Shown here one piece after another: positions 45,534 to 53,938 of a stretch of DNA of 64,000 bases. Origin of the DNA: Ructibacterium sp965146665 (lineage in GTDB: Bacteria > Bacillota > Clostridia > Monoglobales > Monoglobaceae); the NCBI GenBank assembly GCA_965146665.1, contig CBCTHE010000010.1, positions 1 to 64,000 of the forward strand. Reading direction: 5' to 3'. Under the pieces are notes generated by a model. It did no database searches, was not told the DNA's origin, and saw only the letters and a program-made list of their open reading frames with translations. The stretch's first letter is position 1. Each line of letters starts with the position of its first letter. The position numbers and the translations under genes are program-made.

Positions 45534-46709
45534 ATGGCAAAGCAAGCAAAGCGAAACGCACAGGGAGCGGGAACCATACGCCAGCGGCCAGACGGACGGT
45601 GGGAAGCCAGGTACACGCTGGGCCGTGATCCCGGAACCGGGAAACAGGTGCAAAAGTCCATATATGGCAGTACACAGGCAGAGGTCAGAAAGAAACTGCA
45701 AGCCGTTTCTGTGGACATTGACAACGGTGTATATACGGAACCTTCTAAAATGACCGTCGGGCAATGGCTTGACATATGGAAAAGCGAATATCTGGGCGGA
45801 GTAAAGCAAACAACGCGGTATTCTTATACTAAACATTGCAATAATCACATTGTGCCCGCCTTCGGAGCTTGTAAGCTGTCAGAGCTAAAGCCTCATGCAA
45901 TTCAGGCATTTTACAACAACTTACAGGAGAGCAAGGGACTTTCCGCAAAGACAATAAAGAATTTGCATGGGGTATTCCACAAGGCTTTGGCGCAGGCAGT
46001 AAAGGCGGGATATATTCGGGCAAACCCAGCTGATTCTTGCGAACTGCCGCGTATAGAGAAGAAAGACATAGCCCCATTGACCGATAGCGAAATAAAATCG
46101 TTCTTAACAGCGATTCGAGGAGACCAATACGAAGCGTGTTTTATTGCAGCACTGTTTACAGGAATGCGCCGAAGTGAAGTTCTGGGGCTCACATGGGACA
46201 ATGTGGACTTTGACAAAGGATTGATAACGGTCAAGAGGCAACTGCAACGAGACCGCGACAACAAAGGGCAGTTTCTGTTGACTTCGCTGAAGAATAATAA
46301 AAGCCGTTGCATCAGCCCCGCTCCTCTTGTGATGAATACATTGAAAAGCGTTAAGGCAAAACAGACAAAAGACCGCTTAAAAGCCGGGGCGGCATGGGGC
46401 AACGGAGATCCAATAAACGCGGGGCTTGTGTTCACAAATGAAATAGGGGCACACCTTTCAGATGTAACACTTTACAAGCACTATAAACGCATTGTAAAAA
46501 GCCTTGGCCTAGAAAATGCCCGTTTTCATGATCTCCGGCATACTTACGCAGTAACAGCCCTGCGCAATGGCGACGACGTTAAAACCGTGCAGGAGAATCT
46601 GGGATACCACACCGCCGCATTTACGCTTGACGTTTACGGCCATGTCACCGAACAGATGAAAAAGGAAAGCGCCGCCCGGATGGAGGCATATATAAAAAGC
46701 CTAATGTAA
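45534..46709 (+). CDS. int: tyrosine-family site-specific integrase
   Basis: 391 aa from ATG 45534 after AAAGGGG. The N-terminal AP2-like arm-binding domain (GTIRQRPDGRWEARYTLGRD) is followed by a SAM-like core-binding domain (about 70-165) and the catalytic domain with Arg212 (TGMRRSE), His332-x-x-Arg335 (HDLRHTYA), His359 (LGYHT) and nucleophile Tyr368 (LDVYGH). All key residues are present, so it should be active. It lies 210 bp from attR and integrates the island into tRNA-Ala. It probably binds the TTGACCCTTTA arm repeats. Confidence 0.95.
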   Translation: MAKQAKRNAQGAGTIRQRPDGRWEARYTLGRDPGTGKQVQKSIYGSTQAEVRKKLQAVSVDIDNGVYTEPSKMTVGQWLDIWKSEYLGGVKQTTRYSYTKHCNNHIVPAFGACKLSELKPHAIQAFYNNLQESKGLSAKTIKNLHGVFHKALAQAVKAGYIRANPADSCELPRIEKKDIAPLTDSEIKSFLTAIRGDQYEACFIAALFTGMRRSEVLGLTWDNVDFDKGLITVKRQLQRDRDNKGQFLLTSLKNNKSRCISPAPLVMNTLKSVKAKQTKDRLKAGAAWGNGDPINAGLVFTNEIGAHLSDVTLYKHYKRIVKSLGLENARFHDLRHTYAVTALRNGDDVKTVQENLGYHTAAFTLDVYGHVTEQMKKESAARMEAYIKSLM

Positions 46710-46713
46710 AATT

Positions 46714-46750
46714 GTCCCGCTCCCTGCAGCCGATAGGAGCGGGATTTTTG
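46714..46750 (+). terminator. integrase terminator
   Basis: TCCCGCTCC, an 11-nt loop and GGAGCGGGA form a perfect 9-bp stem followed by TTTTT. The two arms are themselves copies of the dispersed 10-bp motif of the backbone. Confidence 0.8.
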
Positions 46751-46804
46751 ACCCTTTATTTGACCCTTTACAGACTATTTTTGACCCTTTAAATCACCCT
46801 TTAC
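46748..46804 (+). repeat. right integrase arm-site repeats
   Basis: TTGACCCTTTA at 46748, 46760 and 46781, and the variant TCACCCTTTAC at 46794. The same motif lies inside attL (5982-6008). Spacing of 12 and 21 bp suits binding on neighbouring helical faces. The stretch 46805-46919 shows nothing further. Confidence 0.65.
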
Positions 46805-46919
46805 ACAACTTTCCACAATTCCATATAATTTATAACAGGGCTAGAAAACCCAGTAAAAACGCAGGGTTTCGGCTATGTTAAATATTTCTATTTTATTTCA
46901 TTATTCCGCACATCTATAA

Positions 46920-46943
46920 TTCGAATCCCCCTATCTCCACCAA
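46920..46943 (+). repeat. attR core
   Basis: Exact repeat of the 3' end of tRNA-Ala (5902-5925). Sequence upstream does not continue the tRNA, so this is the downstream attachment site and not a second gene. Confidence 0.9.
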
Positions 46944-47209
46944 AAAAGGCATAGTTTCCACCAAAAAGGGGGGAATTATGTTTTTTTATGCCTAAAATCG
47001 TGATATAAGCCGGCTGCAGATTATTTATATTTTACGAAACTCATTTTTAGTGTATATGGCATGCATCCTAAACCAAAAATATAATTTAGGCGGATCAACA
47101 ATTCATCAATCCTCTCTCTGAATAAATAAAAGACAGCATATTACACATCCTACTATACTACACACAGCAAATAATATGGTTTTCCAACAACAGTTTATTT
47201 GGAGGATTT
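46944..47209. other. intergenic, displaced tRNA downstream region
   Basis: Right after attR an AGGCATA/TATGCCT stem with a T-rich 3' side (about 46947-46990) is probably the original terminator of tRNA-Ala, now 41 kb away from the gene. The rest is AT-rich upstream DNA of the peptidase gene without a promoter I can defend. Confidence 0.45.
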
Positions 47210-48208
47210 ATGAAAGACAAAACCAAGCGTATACTTAAGATTCTTGCATCAATTATTTTAGTCGCGGCGTTAGGCTGCTTTATTGCCTACAAGGGGTTTT
47301 ATGCAAGAGTTTACAATCAATCCAATATGTCGCAAAACACCGAAATTGGCAGTAATGTGCAGGACTTAACGCTAGAACAAATCGTCAACGACATGGCGAA
47401 TTTCCCCGATCGGTTTGCCGGAACAAAAGCCAATGCAGAAGCCGGCCAGTATATCCGCAACTTTTTCAAGGCGGCGGGTCTACAGGCCTATTTGAGCGGA
47501 GAAGCGGGATACTACCACAGTTTTCAGGGAACTTGGCTAAAAAATTCTGCATACTATCATATTTCTGTCAACGGAACAGTGGAAAATGTGGTGGGTAAAA
47601 TTTCAGGGGCAGACTCTTCTAAAGCTGTTGTGATTTCCGCTCACTTTGACTCTTTCATGAGCAGGGGCGTTTTGGACAATGCCACGGGTGTTGCGGTAAT
47701 GCTGGAGCTCTCTAAGCGTTTGGCAGGGCAGTTTCCCTCTGAAACATATCCGGCAGATATTGTTTTTGCTGCGTTTAATGCAGAGGAGTGCGGACTCGAA
47801 GGCAGCCGACCGTTCTATGAAGAGCTTTCCAGGCAATACACAGAGTTCTATAACATCAATATGGATGTAGTAGGTGCACTTGACAAGCCACTTGCGTTCA
47901 ATAATTTGGACGCCAATTCCGAAGCGCTTTATGCCGATTTCCTGCCGATTTTAAATGAGCATAACGTACCTGTGGATCAGGCGGCAATCTATGCTGCGGA
48001 TATTTATAACAATCCTTATGGGCGCAGCGACCGTGTTGTCTTTCAGGAACAAGGCCGTTCCGCGATTGTTCTCGGCGAATCCAAATTGCAGGGGTATACC
48101 AACACCCCCAACGACAGCGACCTGGCTGCGGTTGATTTTCCGGAGCTTCTTCGATTAACGGATGCCATAGAACAGTTTATTGTATCTACTGATGGCATGA
48201 TCTATTGA
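47210..48208 (+). CDS. M28-family zinc aminopeptidase, membrane-anchored
   Basis: 332 aa. One N-terminal helix (ILKILASIILVAALGCFIAY) anchors or exports the enzyme. The M28 catalytic core shows metal ligands in VISAHFDSF, LDNATGVAVMLE, FNAEECGLEGS (Glu-Glu) and NMDVVG. The fifth ligand, usually His near the end, is expected around YTNTPNDSD, where Asn and Asp are seen, so metal binding may differ. Such enzymes trim N-terminal residues from extracellular peptides. ATG 47210 follows GGAGG. Confidence 0.85.
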   Translation: MKDKTKRILKILASIILVAALGCFIAYKGFYARVYNQSNMSQNTEIGSNVQDLTLEQIVNDMANFPDRFAGTKANAEAGQYIRNFFKAAGLQAYLSGEAGYYHSFQGTWLKNSAYYHISVNGTVENVVGKISGADSSKAVVISAHFDSFMSRGVLDNATGVAVMLELSKRLAGQFPSETYPADIVFAAFNAEECGLEGSRPFYEELSRQYTEFYNINMDVVGALDKPLAFNNLDANSEALYADFLPILNEHNVPVDQAAIYAADIYNNPYGRSDRVVFQEQGRSAIVLGESKLQGYTNTPNDSDLAAVDFPELLRLTDAIEQFIVSTDGMIY

Positions 48209-48348
48209 TGCGAACCTGCCTAACTCACTGTATCGCATGCCGATGTGAGGAATGAGACAGGATAAGATAAAGTTCCAAACAATTAACACGATATATGGTG
48301 CATCGTCGTCCGCCAACACGATTAAACACTGGATTAGCAGGGATGAAT

Positions 48349-50151
48349 ATGAAACAATTTATCAAATCTTCTATAAGTATTTCACTTAAAAATTGGCCAG
48401 CATTACTTGCCTTTGATATAGTGTATAAAATATTCTGCTTCTCCGTTCTTTATTCGATTGCAAGTGGTTTGTTATCCCTGATTTTAGAAACCGCTGGGAT
48501 ATCGTATCTATCGGCTGAAAACTTGTTTTCTGTTTTTCGAAACCCACTTTCGGTATTGCTTTGTCTTTGTTTTATTTTTACAGCCATATTTTTTGTGTTT
48601 TTTGAAACGACGGCACTATATGTCTACTGTGAAGCAGGTTGGCAGCAGAGGCGCATCTCTATTGCAGGGTTGCTCAGGCAGACCATATTACACTGCAGAA
48701 AGCTGCTTCAAATCCAAAATACATTGCTGTTTTTTGGATTTATGCTAACCACGGTTTTGACCGTTCTCCCTTTTTCGCCATACGCACTCCGATGGATTCA
48801 CGTCCCGGTGTTTATAATGGACTTTATAAAGCAAAACACCTTGGCGTTTGTTGCTTTTATCTTTTTTTCTATCCTTGCTGCTTTTATCTGCCTGCTTTTT
48901 TTATTTTGCTTTCCCAATACTTTGTTTCGGGATCTTTCCATAAAAGCAGCGTGGAAAGATGGATGTCAGCTTCTGAAAAAGAGAAAGCGCAAGACACTTT
49001 TTCGCCTTTTTGTGGTTTTTTTCACCTTAGGCATTGGCATAACCATCATTGCCAGTGCCGCAATTATTAGCTTGGTATATCATACAAAACTAACTGAAAT
49101 TCCGTTCAAGGCTGTTGATACCTTTACCATTTACTTTTATCGAGCGATACCAGTGGCTGTATTTATGATAAATTTCCTTGCCTCTATTAGTCTGTTTGCA
49201 GTGTTCACGACACTGTATCATGAATATAACGGTGACAAAAGACCGTCTGGCAGTATGCAGCAAGATAAGGCTGGATGGCTATATTGGCTAAAACAAGCTG
49301 TGCTGCTGGCATTCGCCGTCATTGCGGTCATCCTATTCAGCGAGAGCGAGTTAGGCGGATCCTTTATGCACCAAACTTATGCCATCCCGAAAGTCATCGG
49401 CCATCGAAGTGTTGCTGCCTTTGCGCCCGAGAATACCATGGCTGCACTGGATAACGCAATTTCCATGGGGATTGATATGGTAGAAATTGATGTACAGCAA
49501 CTAAAAGATGGAAGCTTGGTTTTACTCCACGATGATAACTTCAAACGAACCACTGGGCATAACAAGAAGGTGTGGGAGGTTGGTTATGATGAGGCACAAA
49601 CCTATGATGCCGGCAGCTGGTTTTCGCCTCAATTTACCGGTGAGCCAATTCCTGCATTAGAAGATATTTTGAAACGAGCTAAGGGCAATATTCAAGTTAT
49701 GATAGAACTGAAATTTACAGGCCGCGAGACAAACCTAGTGCGGGACGTTATTGAGCTCATTGAAAAAAGCGATATGGTTGACCAGTGTAGCATTGGGTCC
49801 TTAAATCTGGAACTTTTGAAAGAAGTAAACGCCATAAATCCCCAAATTGAAATTGTTTATATCACACCACTGATTTATTCCAACCAGTATAACATTGACT
49901 TTGTTGATGCATTCAGCGTAGAAACTACTGTGCTTACTAAAGAAATGGTGACAATTGTTCATAGTCAGGAGAAAGAGATATATGGATGGACAGCGAATTC
50001 AATAGAAACCATTCAGAAAAATTTGCAGTGTGGGGTCGATGGCATTATCACAGACAACCCCAAATTGGTTGAGCAGTATGCCATGCAGAAATGGGATAGC
50101 CGATTGTTAAACGCGGTCTGCCAAATCTTCTTTGACGAGAATGTAAAATGA
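48349..50151 (+). CDS. membrane glycerophosphodiester phosphodiesterase
   Basis: About 600 aa from ATG 48349. The N-terminal half has about eight membrane helices (for example IFFVFFETTALYVYC and AVLLAFAVIAVILF). The C-terminal half is an extracytoplasmic GDPD domain: IGHRSVAAFAPENTMAALDN, MVEIDVQQLKDGSLVLLHDD and IMIELK-like VMIELKFTG supply His, Glu and Asp ligands. It hydrolyses glycerophosphodiesters or the glycerol-phosphate chains of teichoic acid, as related Firmicutes enzymes do. It lies 140 bp after the peptidase gene on the same strand. Confidence 0.87.
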   Translation: MKQFIKSSISISLKNWPALLAFDIVYKIFCFSVLYSIASGLLSLILETAGISYLSAENLFSVFRNPLSVLLCLCFIFTAIFFVFFETTALYVYCEAGWQQRRISIAGLLRQTILHCRKLLQIQNTLLFFGFMLTTVLTVLPFSPYALRWIHVPVFIMDFIKQNTLAFVAFIFFSILAAFICLLFLFCFPNTLFRDLSIKAAWKDGCQLLKKRKRKTLFRLFVVFFTLGIGITIIASAAIISLVYHTKLTEIPFKAVDTFTIYFYRAIPVAVFMINFLASISLFAVFTTLYHEYNGDKRPSGSMQQDKAGWLYWLKQAVLLAFAVIAVILFSESELGGSFMHQTYAIPKVIGHRSVAAFAPENTMAALDNAISMGIDMVEIDVQQLKDGSLVLLHDDNFKRTTGHNKKVWEVGYDEAQTYDAGSWFSPQFTGEPIPALEDILKRAKGNIQVMIELKFTGRETNLVRDVIELIEKSDMVDQCSIGSLNLELLKEVNAINPQIEIVYITPLIYSNQYNIDFVDAFSVETTVLTKEMVTIVHSQEKEIYGWTANSIETIQKNLQCGVDGIITDNPKLVEQYAMQKWDSRLLNAVCQIFFDENVK

Positions 50152-50271
50152 CGGAGGAAGAGAAAAATCTATTATGTCCGCCGTTTGACTGCCCGCGCGG
50201 AGTCGTTTGCAGCAAGAGCTGAATGCTATGACATCAACAGCATATTATCACTATCTATGAAAACGTAAAAC

Positions 50272-50305
50272 GCCGTCAGCTGTTTAGCAGCTGACGGCAT
50301 AATTT
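50272..50305 (+). terminator. rho-independent terminator
   Basis: GCCGTCAGCTG, a 5-nt loop and CAGCTGACGGC form an 11-bp perfect stem followed by ATAATTTT. It ends the GDPD transcript and, being symmetric, may also end the convergent nrdD transcript. Confidence 0.85.
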
Positions 50306-50370
50306 TACCATTCTTCCCTTCGAACAGAGTACATACCACTTCTGTAATTCAACTGCCCGGTACACACTGT

Positions 50371-52770
50371 TTACGTACGCGCGGTCTCCTGTTTCATGGC
50401 ATCCAGCATACTGTGAATATCGGAAAGCCCCGCCATGAGTCTGGGCTCCCCCGCCCCGGACAGAACAACGGTGGGCGCCTGCCGGACGCCGTATTCCTCT
50501 GCCAGCTCGGGCCGTTCCTCAGCCAATACCGGGGTATAGCAAATGCCAGCCCGGTCAAGCAGCTCCTTCGCGGCCTTGCAGTTTGGACAGGTCCTGGTGG
50601 TAAACAGCAGGATTTCCCCGCGCTCCATTTCCGCATTGCCGCCCGGCGCCGCCGTTCCGGCCGCCGGCTTATCCTGGAAACCCCGCAGATTCGCGGCATC
50701 AACCTGATAATTTTTCCGCTGCTTATACTCCTGTGCCTTGCCGTCGTTCCAGTTCTGTACCGGTCTGTAATAACCGGTAATTCTGCTGTAAACCTCAGTC
50801 TTTCCCTGACAGATGGGACATTTGTATTGCTCCCCGCTGAGATACCCATGCTCTTTGCAGACAGAGTAAATGGGTGAGAGCGTATAATAGGGGAGTTTAT
50901 AATTCTCGGCGATCTTGCGTACCAGCTTTGCGGCGGAATGCCAGTCGGAAAGCCTCTCCCCTAAAAATGCGTGGAACACTGTCCCCGAAGTGTACAGGGT
51001 CTGCAGTTCATCCTGCACATCCAGCGCCGTGAACAGATCGTCTGTATAGCCAACCGGCAGGTGGGAGCTGTTGGTGTAGTATGGCACCCCGCTGTCCTCC
51101 GCCGCTGTGATAATATCCGGGAACTGCTCCACATCATGCTTTGCCAGCCGGTAGCTGGTGGATTCCGCCGGGGTCGCCTCCAGATTGTACAAATCCCCAA
51201 ACTCCTCCTGATAATCAGCCAGCCGCTCACGCATATGGTTCAGCACATCCCGGGTAAAAGCCTGCGTTTCCCCGTGGGTCAAATCCCTGCGGAGCCATTT
51301 TGCATTGAGCCCTGCCTCGTTCATCCCAATGAGTCCAATGGTGGAAAAATGGTGCTCAAATGTGCCCAGATACCGCTTGGTGTACGGATACAGCCCCTCT
51401 TCCAAAAGCCGGGTGATCACGGTACGCTTGATTTTCAGCGACCGGGCCGCCACATCCATGAGCCGGTCCAGGCGGCGGTAAAAGTCCTGTTCGTCAGACG
51501 CGAGATAGGCAATACGCGGCATGTTGATGGTCACCACCCCCACGGAACCGGTGCTTTCACCGCTTCCGAAAAAGCCGCCCGTCTTTTTGCGGAGCTCCCG
51601 CAGGTCAAGCCGCAGACGGCAGCACATGCTCCGCACATCGCTGGGCTCCATATCGCTGTTAATATAATTGGAGAAGTACGGCGTCCCGTATTTGGCCGTC
51701 ATCTCAAAGAGCATTTTGTTGTTTTCTGTGTCCGACCAGTCAAAATCCCTTGTGATGGAATAGGTTGGGATGGGATACTGAAATCCCCTGCCATTTGCGT
51801 CCCCTTCGATCATGATTTCGATAAACGCCTTGTTGATCATATCCATCTCCGGCTTGCAGTCCTTATATTTGAAGGGCATCTCCCTGCCGCCGACAATGGC
51901 AGGGAGCTCTGCCAGATCATTGGGCACCGTCCAGTCCAGCGTAATATTGGAGAAGGGCGCCTGGGTACCCCAGCGGGAGGGCGTGTTCACGCCATAGACA
52001 AAGGATTCAATACACTTCTTCACCTGCTCATAGTCCAGGGCGTCCGTTTTGACAAAGGGCGCGAGATAGGTATCAAAGGAGGACAAGGCCTGCGCCCCGG
52101 CCCACTCGTTCTGCATAATGCCCAAAAAGTTTACCATCTGGTTGCAGAGCGTCACCAGATGCTTGGCCGGCGCGGATGTGATCTTTCCGGGAATTCCCCC
52201 GAGCCCCTCCTGAATCAGCTGTTTGAGTGACCAGCCCGCGCAGTAGCCGGTCAGCATAGACAGGTCATGGATATGGATGTCCGCATTCCGGTGGGCTTTG
52301 GAAATCTCGTCATCATAGATCTCGGACAGCCAGTAGTTTGCCGTAATGGTCCCCGAATTGGACAGAATCAGGCCGCCCACCGAATAGGTCACGGTGGAGT
52401 TCTCCTTGACCCGCCAGTCGTTGACCTTCACATAGTTGTCCACAACCTTTTTATAGTCCAGAACCGTGGACTGCATACTGCGGAGCTTTTCCCGCTGCCG
52501 CCGGTAGAGGATGTATGCCTTGGCCACATCCGCATATCCGGCCTGACTCAGGACCGCCTCCACGCTGTCCTGAATATCCTCCACGGAGACAAAGCCCTCC
52601 GTAATCTTTGGTTCAAAGTCCGCAGTCACCTTTAAGGCCAGCAGTTCGATGACAGAGCTGTGGTACTGCCGCTCCTGCGCATCGAACGCCTTGGTAATGG
52701 CCTCAGCTATCTTCTTGATACTGAATTCGTCGATTTTTCCATCCCGTTTGATCACCCTGTACATTTCCAT
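50371..52770 (-). CDS. nrdD: class III (anaerobic) ribonucleotide reductase with C-terminal glutaredoxin-like domain
   Basis: About 799 aa from ATG 52770 (GGAGC upstream); the open frame beyond is not coding. Residues 1-95 form an ATP cone (MYRVIKRDGKIDEFSIKKIA). The catalytic body follows. The zinc site is built from CKEHGYLSGEQYKCPICQG. The glycyl radical lies at Gly666 in RITGYYRP. From about 719 a fused thioredoxin-fold domain carries CPNC (728-731) and QAPTVVLSG (cis-Pro loop). It reduces ribonucleoside triphosphates without oxygen. The fused domain may supply electrons or reductant recycling, which is unusual for NrdD. Confidence 0.93.
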   Translation of the reverse strand: MEMYRVIKRDGKIDEFSIKKIAEAITKAFDAQERQYHSSVIELLALKVTADFEPKITEGFVSVEDIQDSVEAVLSQAGYADVAKAYILYRRQREKLRSMQSTVLDYKKVVDNYVKVNDWRVKENSTVTYSVGGLILSNSGTITANYWLSEIYDDEISKAHRNADIHIHDLSMLTGYCAGWSLKQLIQEGLGGIPGKITSAPAKHLVTLCNQMVNFLGIMQNEWAGAQALSSFDTYLAPFVKTDALDYEQVKKCIESFVYGVNTPSRWGTQAPFSNITLDWTVPNDLAELPAIVGGREMPFKYKDCKPEMDMINKAFIEIMIEGDANGRGFQYPIPTYSITRDFDWSDTENNKMLFEMTAKYGTPYFSNYINSDMEPSDVRSMCCRLRLDLRELRKKTGGFFGSGESTGSVGVVTINMPRIAYLASDEQDFYRRLDRLMDVAARSLKIKRTVITRLLEEGLYPYTKRYLGTFEHHFSTIGLIGMNEAGLNAKWLRRDLTHGETQAFTRDVLNHMRERLADYQEEFGDLYNLEATPAESTSYRLAKHDVEQFPDIITAAEDSGVPYYTNSSHLPVGYTDDLFTALDVQDELQTLYTSGTVFHAFLGERLSDWHSAAKLVRKIAENYKLPYYTLSPIYSVCKEHGYLSGEQYKCPICQGKTEVYSRITGYYRPVQNWNDGKAQEYKQRKNYQVDAANLRGFQDKPAAGTAAPGGNAEMERGEILLFTTRTCPNCKAAKELLDRAGICYTPVLAEERPELAEEYGVRQAPTVVLSGAGEPRLMAGLSDIHSMLDAMKQETART

Positions 52771-52804
52771 CTGAAACGCTCCTTCCATTTTTGGCACCAT
52801 TTCC

Positions 52805-52856
52805 ATTGTAACACAATATATTCGACATGTCAACGCACGACTACACAATATATTGT
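52805..52856 (-). promoter_or_regulatory. nrdD promoter with two NrdR boxes
   Basis: On the minus strand TTGACA (52828-52833), a 17-bp spacer and TACAAT (52805-52810) form a near-consensus promoter. Two NrdR boxes, ACACAATATATTCG (52811-52824) and ACACAATATATTGT (52843-52856), are 32 bp apart, three helical turns, the spacing NrdR needs. The first fills the spacer, so NrdR-dATP binding should block the polymerase. Confidence 0.85.
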
Positions 52857-52924
52857 TTCTTAAACAATTTGTAACACAAGCCGCCTTTGCCCGCGCACAG
52901 CGGTCCGCAGAAGATCCGGGCACA

Positions 52925-52958
52925 AAAACAGGTCCCTGCCAAAACGAATGCAGGGACC
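52925..52958 (-). terminator. nrdG terminator
   Basis: On the minus strand GGTCCCTG, loop, CAGGGACC is followed by a T-rich run. It separates nrdG from nrdD, so the two have separate transcripts although they are adjacent. Confidence 0.7.
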
Positions 52959-53031
52959 CGGCAGCAATAAACACTTAACACAGGCTTCCCCCGTGTCATC
53001 CGTCAGCTTTTCTGCAACCCCTGTGCACAGT

Positions 53032-53727
53032 TCAAACCCCTCTCAGGGCCGCGTTGGGGCAGTGCCGCTTGACCGCACAGAGCATCCGTCGGAGCTCCGG
53101 CTCTGAAAAGGCCTCCAGATGGTCCGGACAGAGGACCGCTCCGGAATCTAAATAGGACTGCAAGTAATATGGCTGACTGCCGGCGACCCATGCCGCAATC
53201 GCGCCGGCGTCCTCCGGCCTGTGAATGCCCTTCACCAGCGTTGTGCGGAATTCAAAGGGGACAGTCCCGGTCTTTAAAAGCGCAATGCCGCGCTCAATTC
53301 TGGGCAGAAGCCCAGGATCGTCAATTCCCGCGGCCTGGGAATACCGCTCCGGTATATGCTTTAAATCCATTGCCACATAGTCAACCAGCCCCTCCCGCAT
53401 CAACCGTTCCAGCCGGTCGGGAAAGCTCCCGTTTGTGTCGAGCTTGACCAGATACCCAAGGCGTTTCACCGCGGTAAGGAACGGGCGCAGACCGAACTGC
53501 AGCAAGGGCTCCCCGCCGGAGACCACAACCCCGTCCAAGATGCCCTGCCTCTTTTTTAAATATGCAAGTATCTCCGTCTCCGACGCCTCTGGTCCTCTGT
53601 CTGCTGTGACCAGGCCGGCATTGTGACAGAAGGGACAGCGGAAATTACAGCCCGCCGTGAACAGGATACACGCGACCTGTCCTGGATAATCCAGCAGGGT
53701 CAGCTTCTGAAAGCCGCCAATCTTCAT
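53032..53727 (-). CDS. nrdG: anaerobic ribonucleotide reductase activating enzyme
   Basis: 231 aa, radical SAM. The cluster motif C-x3-C-x2-C is in TAGCNFRCPFCHNAGL (residues about 25-40), and the SAM-binding GGEPLLQ follows. It makes the glycyl radical on NrdD. The conserved start MKIGGFQKLTLLDYPGQVAC is that of the family. ATG 53727 follows AGGAGG. It lies 260 bp upstream of nrdD, whose own promoter is between them. Confidence 0.9.
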   Translation of the reverse strand: MKIGGFQKLTLLDYPGQVACILFTAGCNFRCPFCHNAGLVTADRGPEASETEILAYLKKRQGILDGVVVSGGEPLLQFGLRPFLTAVKRLGYLVKLDTNGSFPDRLERLMREGLVDYVAMDLKHIPERYSQAAGIDDPGLLPRIERGIALLKTGTVPFEFRTTLVKGIHRPEDAGAIAAWVAGSQPYYLQSYLDSGAVLCPDHLEAFSEPELRRMLCAVKRHCPNAALRGV

Positions 53728-53842
53728 CTTTTTACCTCCTATTTCATATGCCGTGTTGATGCGGACAAGTTACGCCGTCCAAACGGCTGACGTTCCACGC
53801 TCAACCCCGCCCGCTCTGTTTACGCATATCATGTAAATGCAA

Positions 53843-53872
53843 AACAGCAAGCCTGGTCCGGCCTGCTGTCTT
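53843..53872 (-). terminator. terminator of the histidine-kinase gene
   Basis: ACAGCAGGCC, loop, GGCTTGCTGT on the minus strand, followed by TTTT. It lies 65 bp after the kinase stop. Confidence 0.65.
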
Positions 53873-53938
53873 TGCTTCATTATAGTCCTCTTTCCGGGAA
53901 TTGTCAAGGCGCGCCGTATCCCCTGCCCCCGGCGGAGA

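Larger units (their letters stand above)
5902..46943 (+). mobile_element. 41-kb integrated island (satellite-like backbone plus nested transposon)
   Basis: The 3' end of tRNA-Ala is repeated exactly at 46920-46943 (24 bp), directly beyond a tyrosine integrase gene. Integrase arm-site-like repeats lie just inside both ends. The backbone encodes a repressor/Cro pair, an excisionase-like protein, a PrimPol-helicase with iterons, a sigma factor, a HEPN-MNT pair and small phage-type proteins. I find no capsid, portal, terminase, relaxase, VirB4 or VirD4 gene. Without the 27.7-kb inner transposon the element is about 13.3 kb, close to the size of phage-inducible satellites. A decayed prophage or a mobilizable island remain alternatives. 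Confidence 0.88.

Noticed and set aside
5925..46919. Island as an integrative conjugative element
   Set aside because: I searched the encoded proteins for relaxase, VirB4, VirD4/coupling protein and pilus motifs and saw none.
46920..46943. A second tRNA gene at attR
   Set aside because: Only the 3' 23 bases are present; the 5' part of a tRNA is missing.
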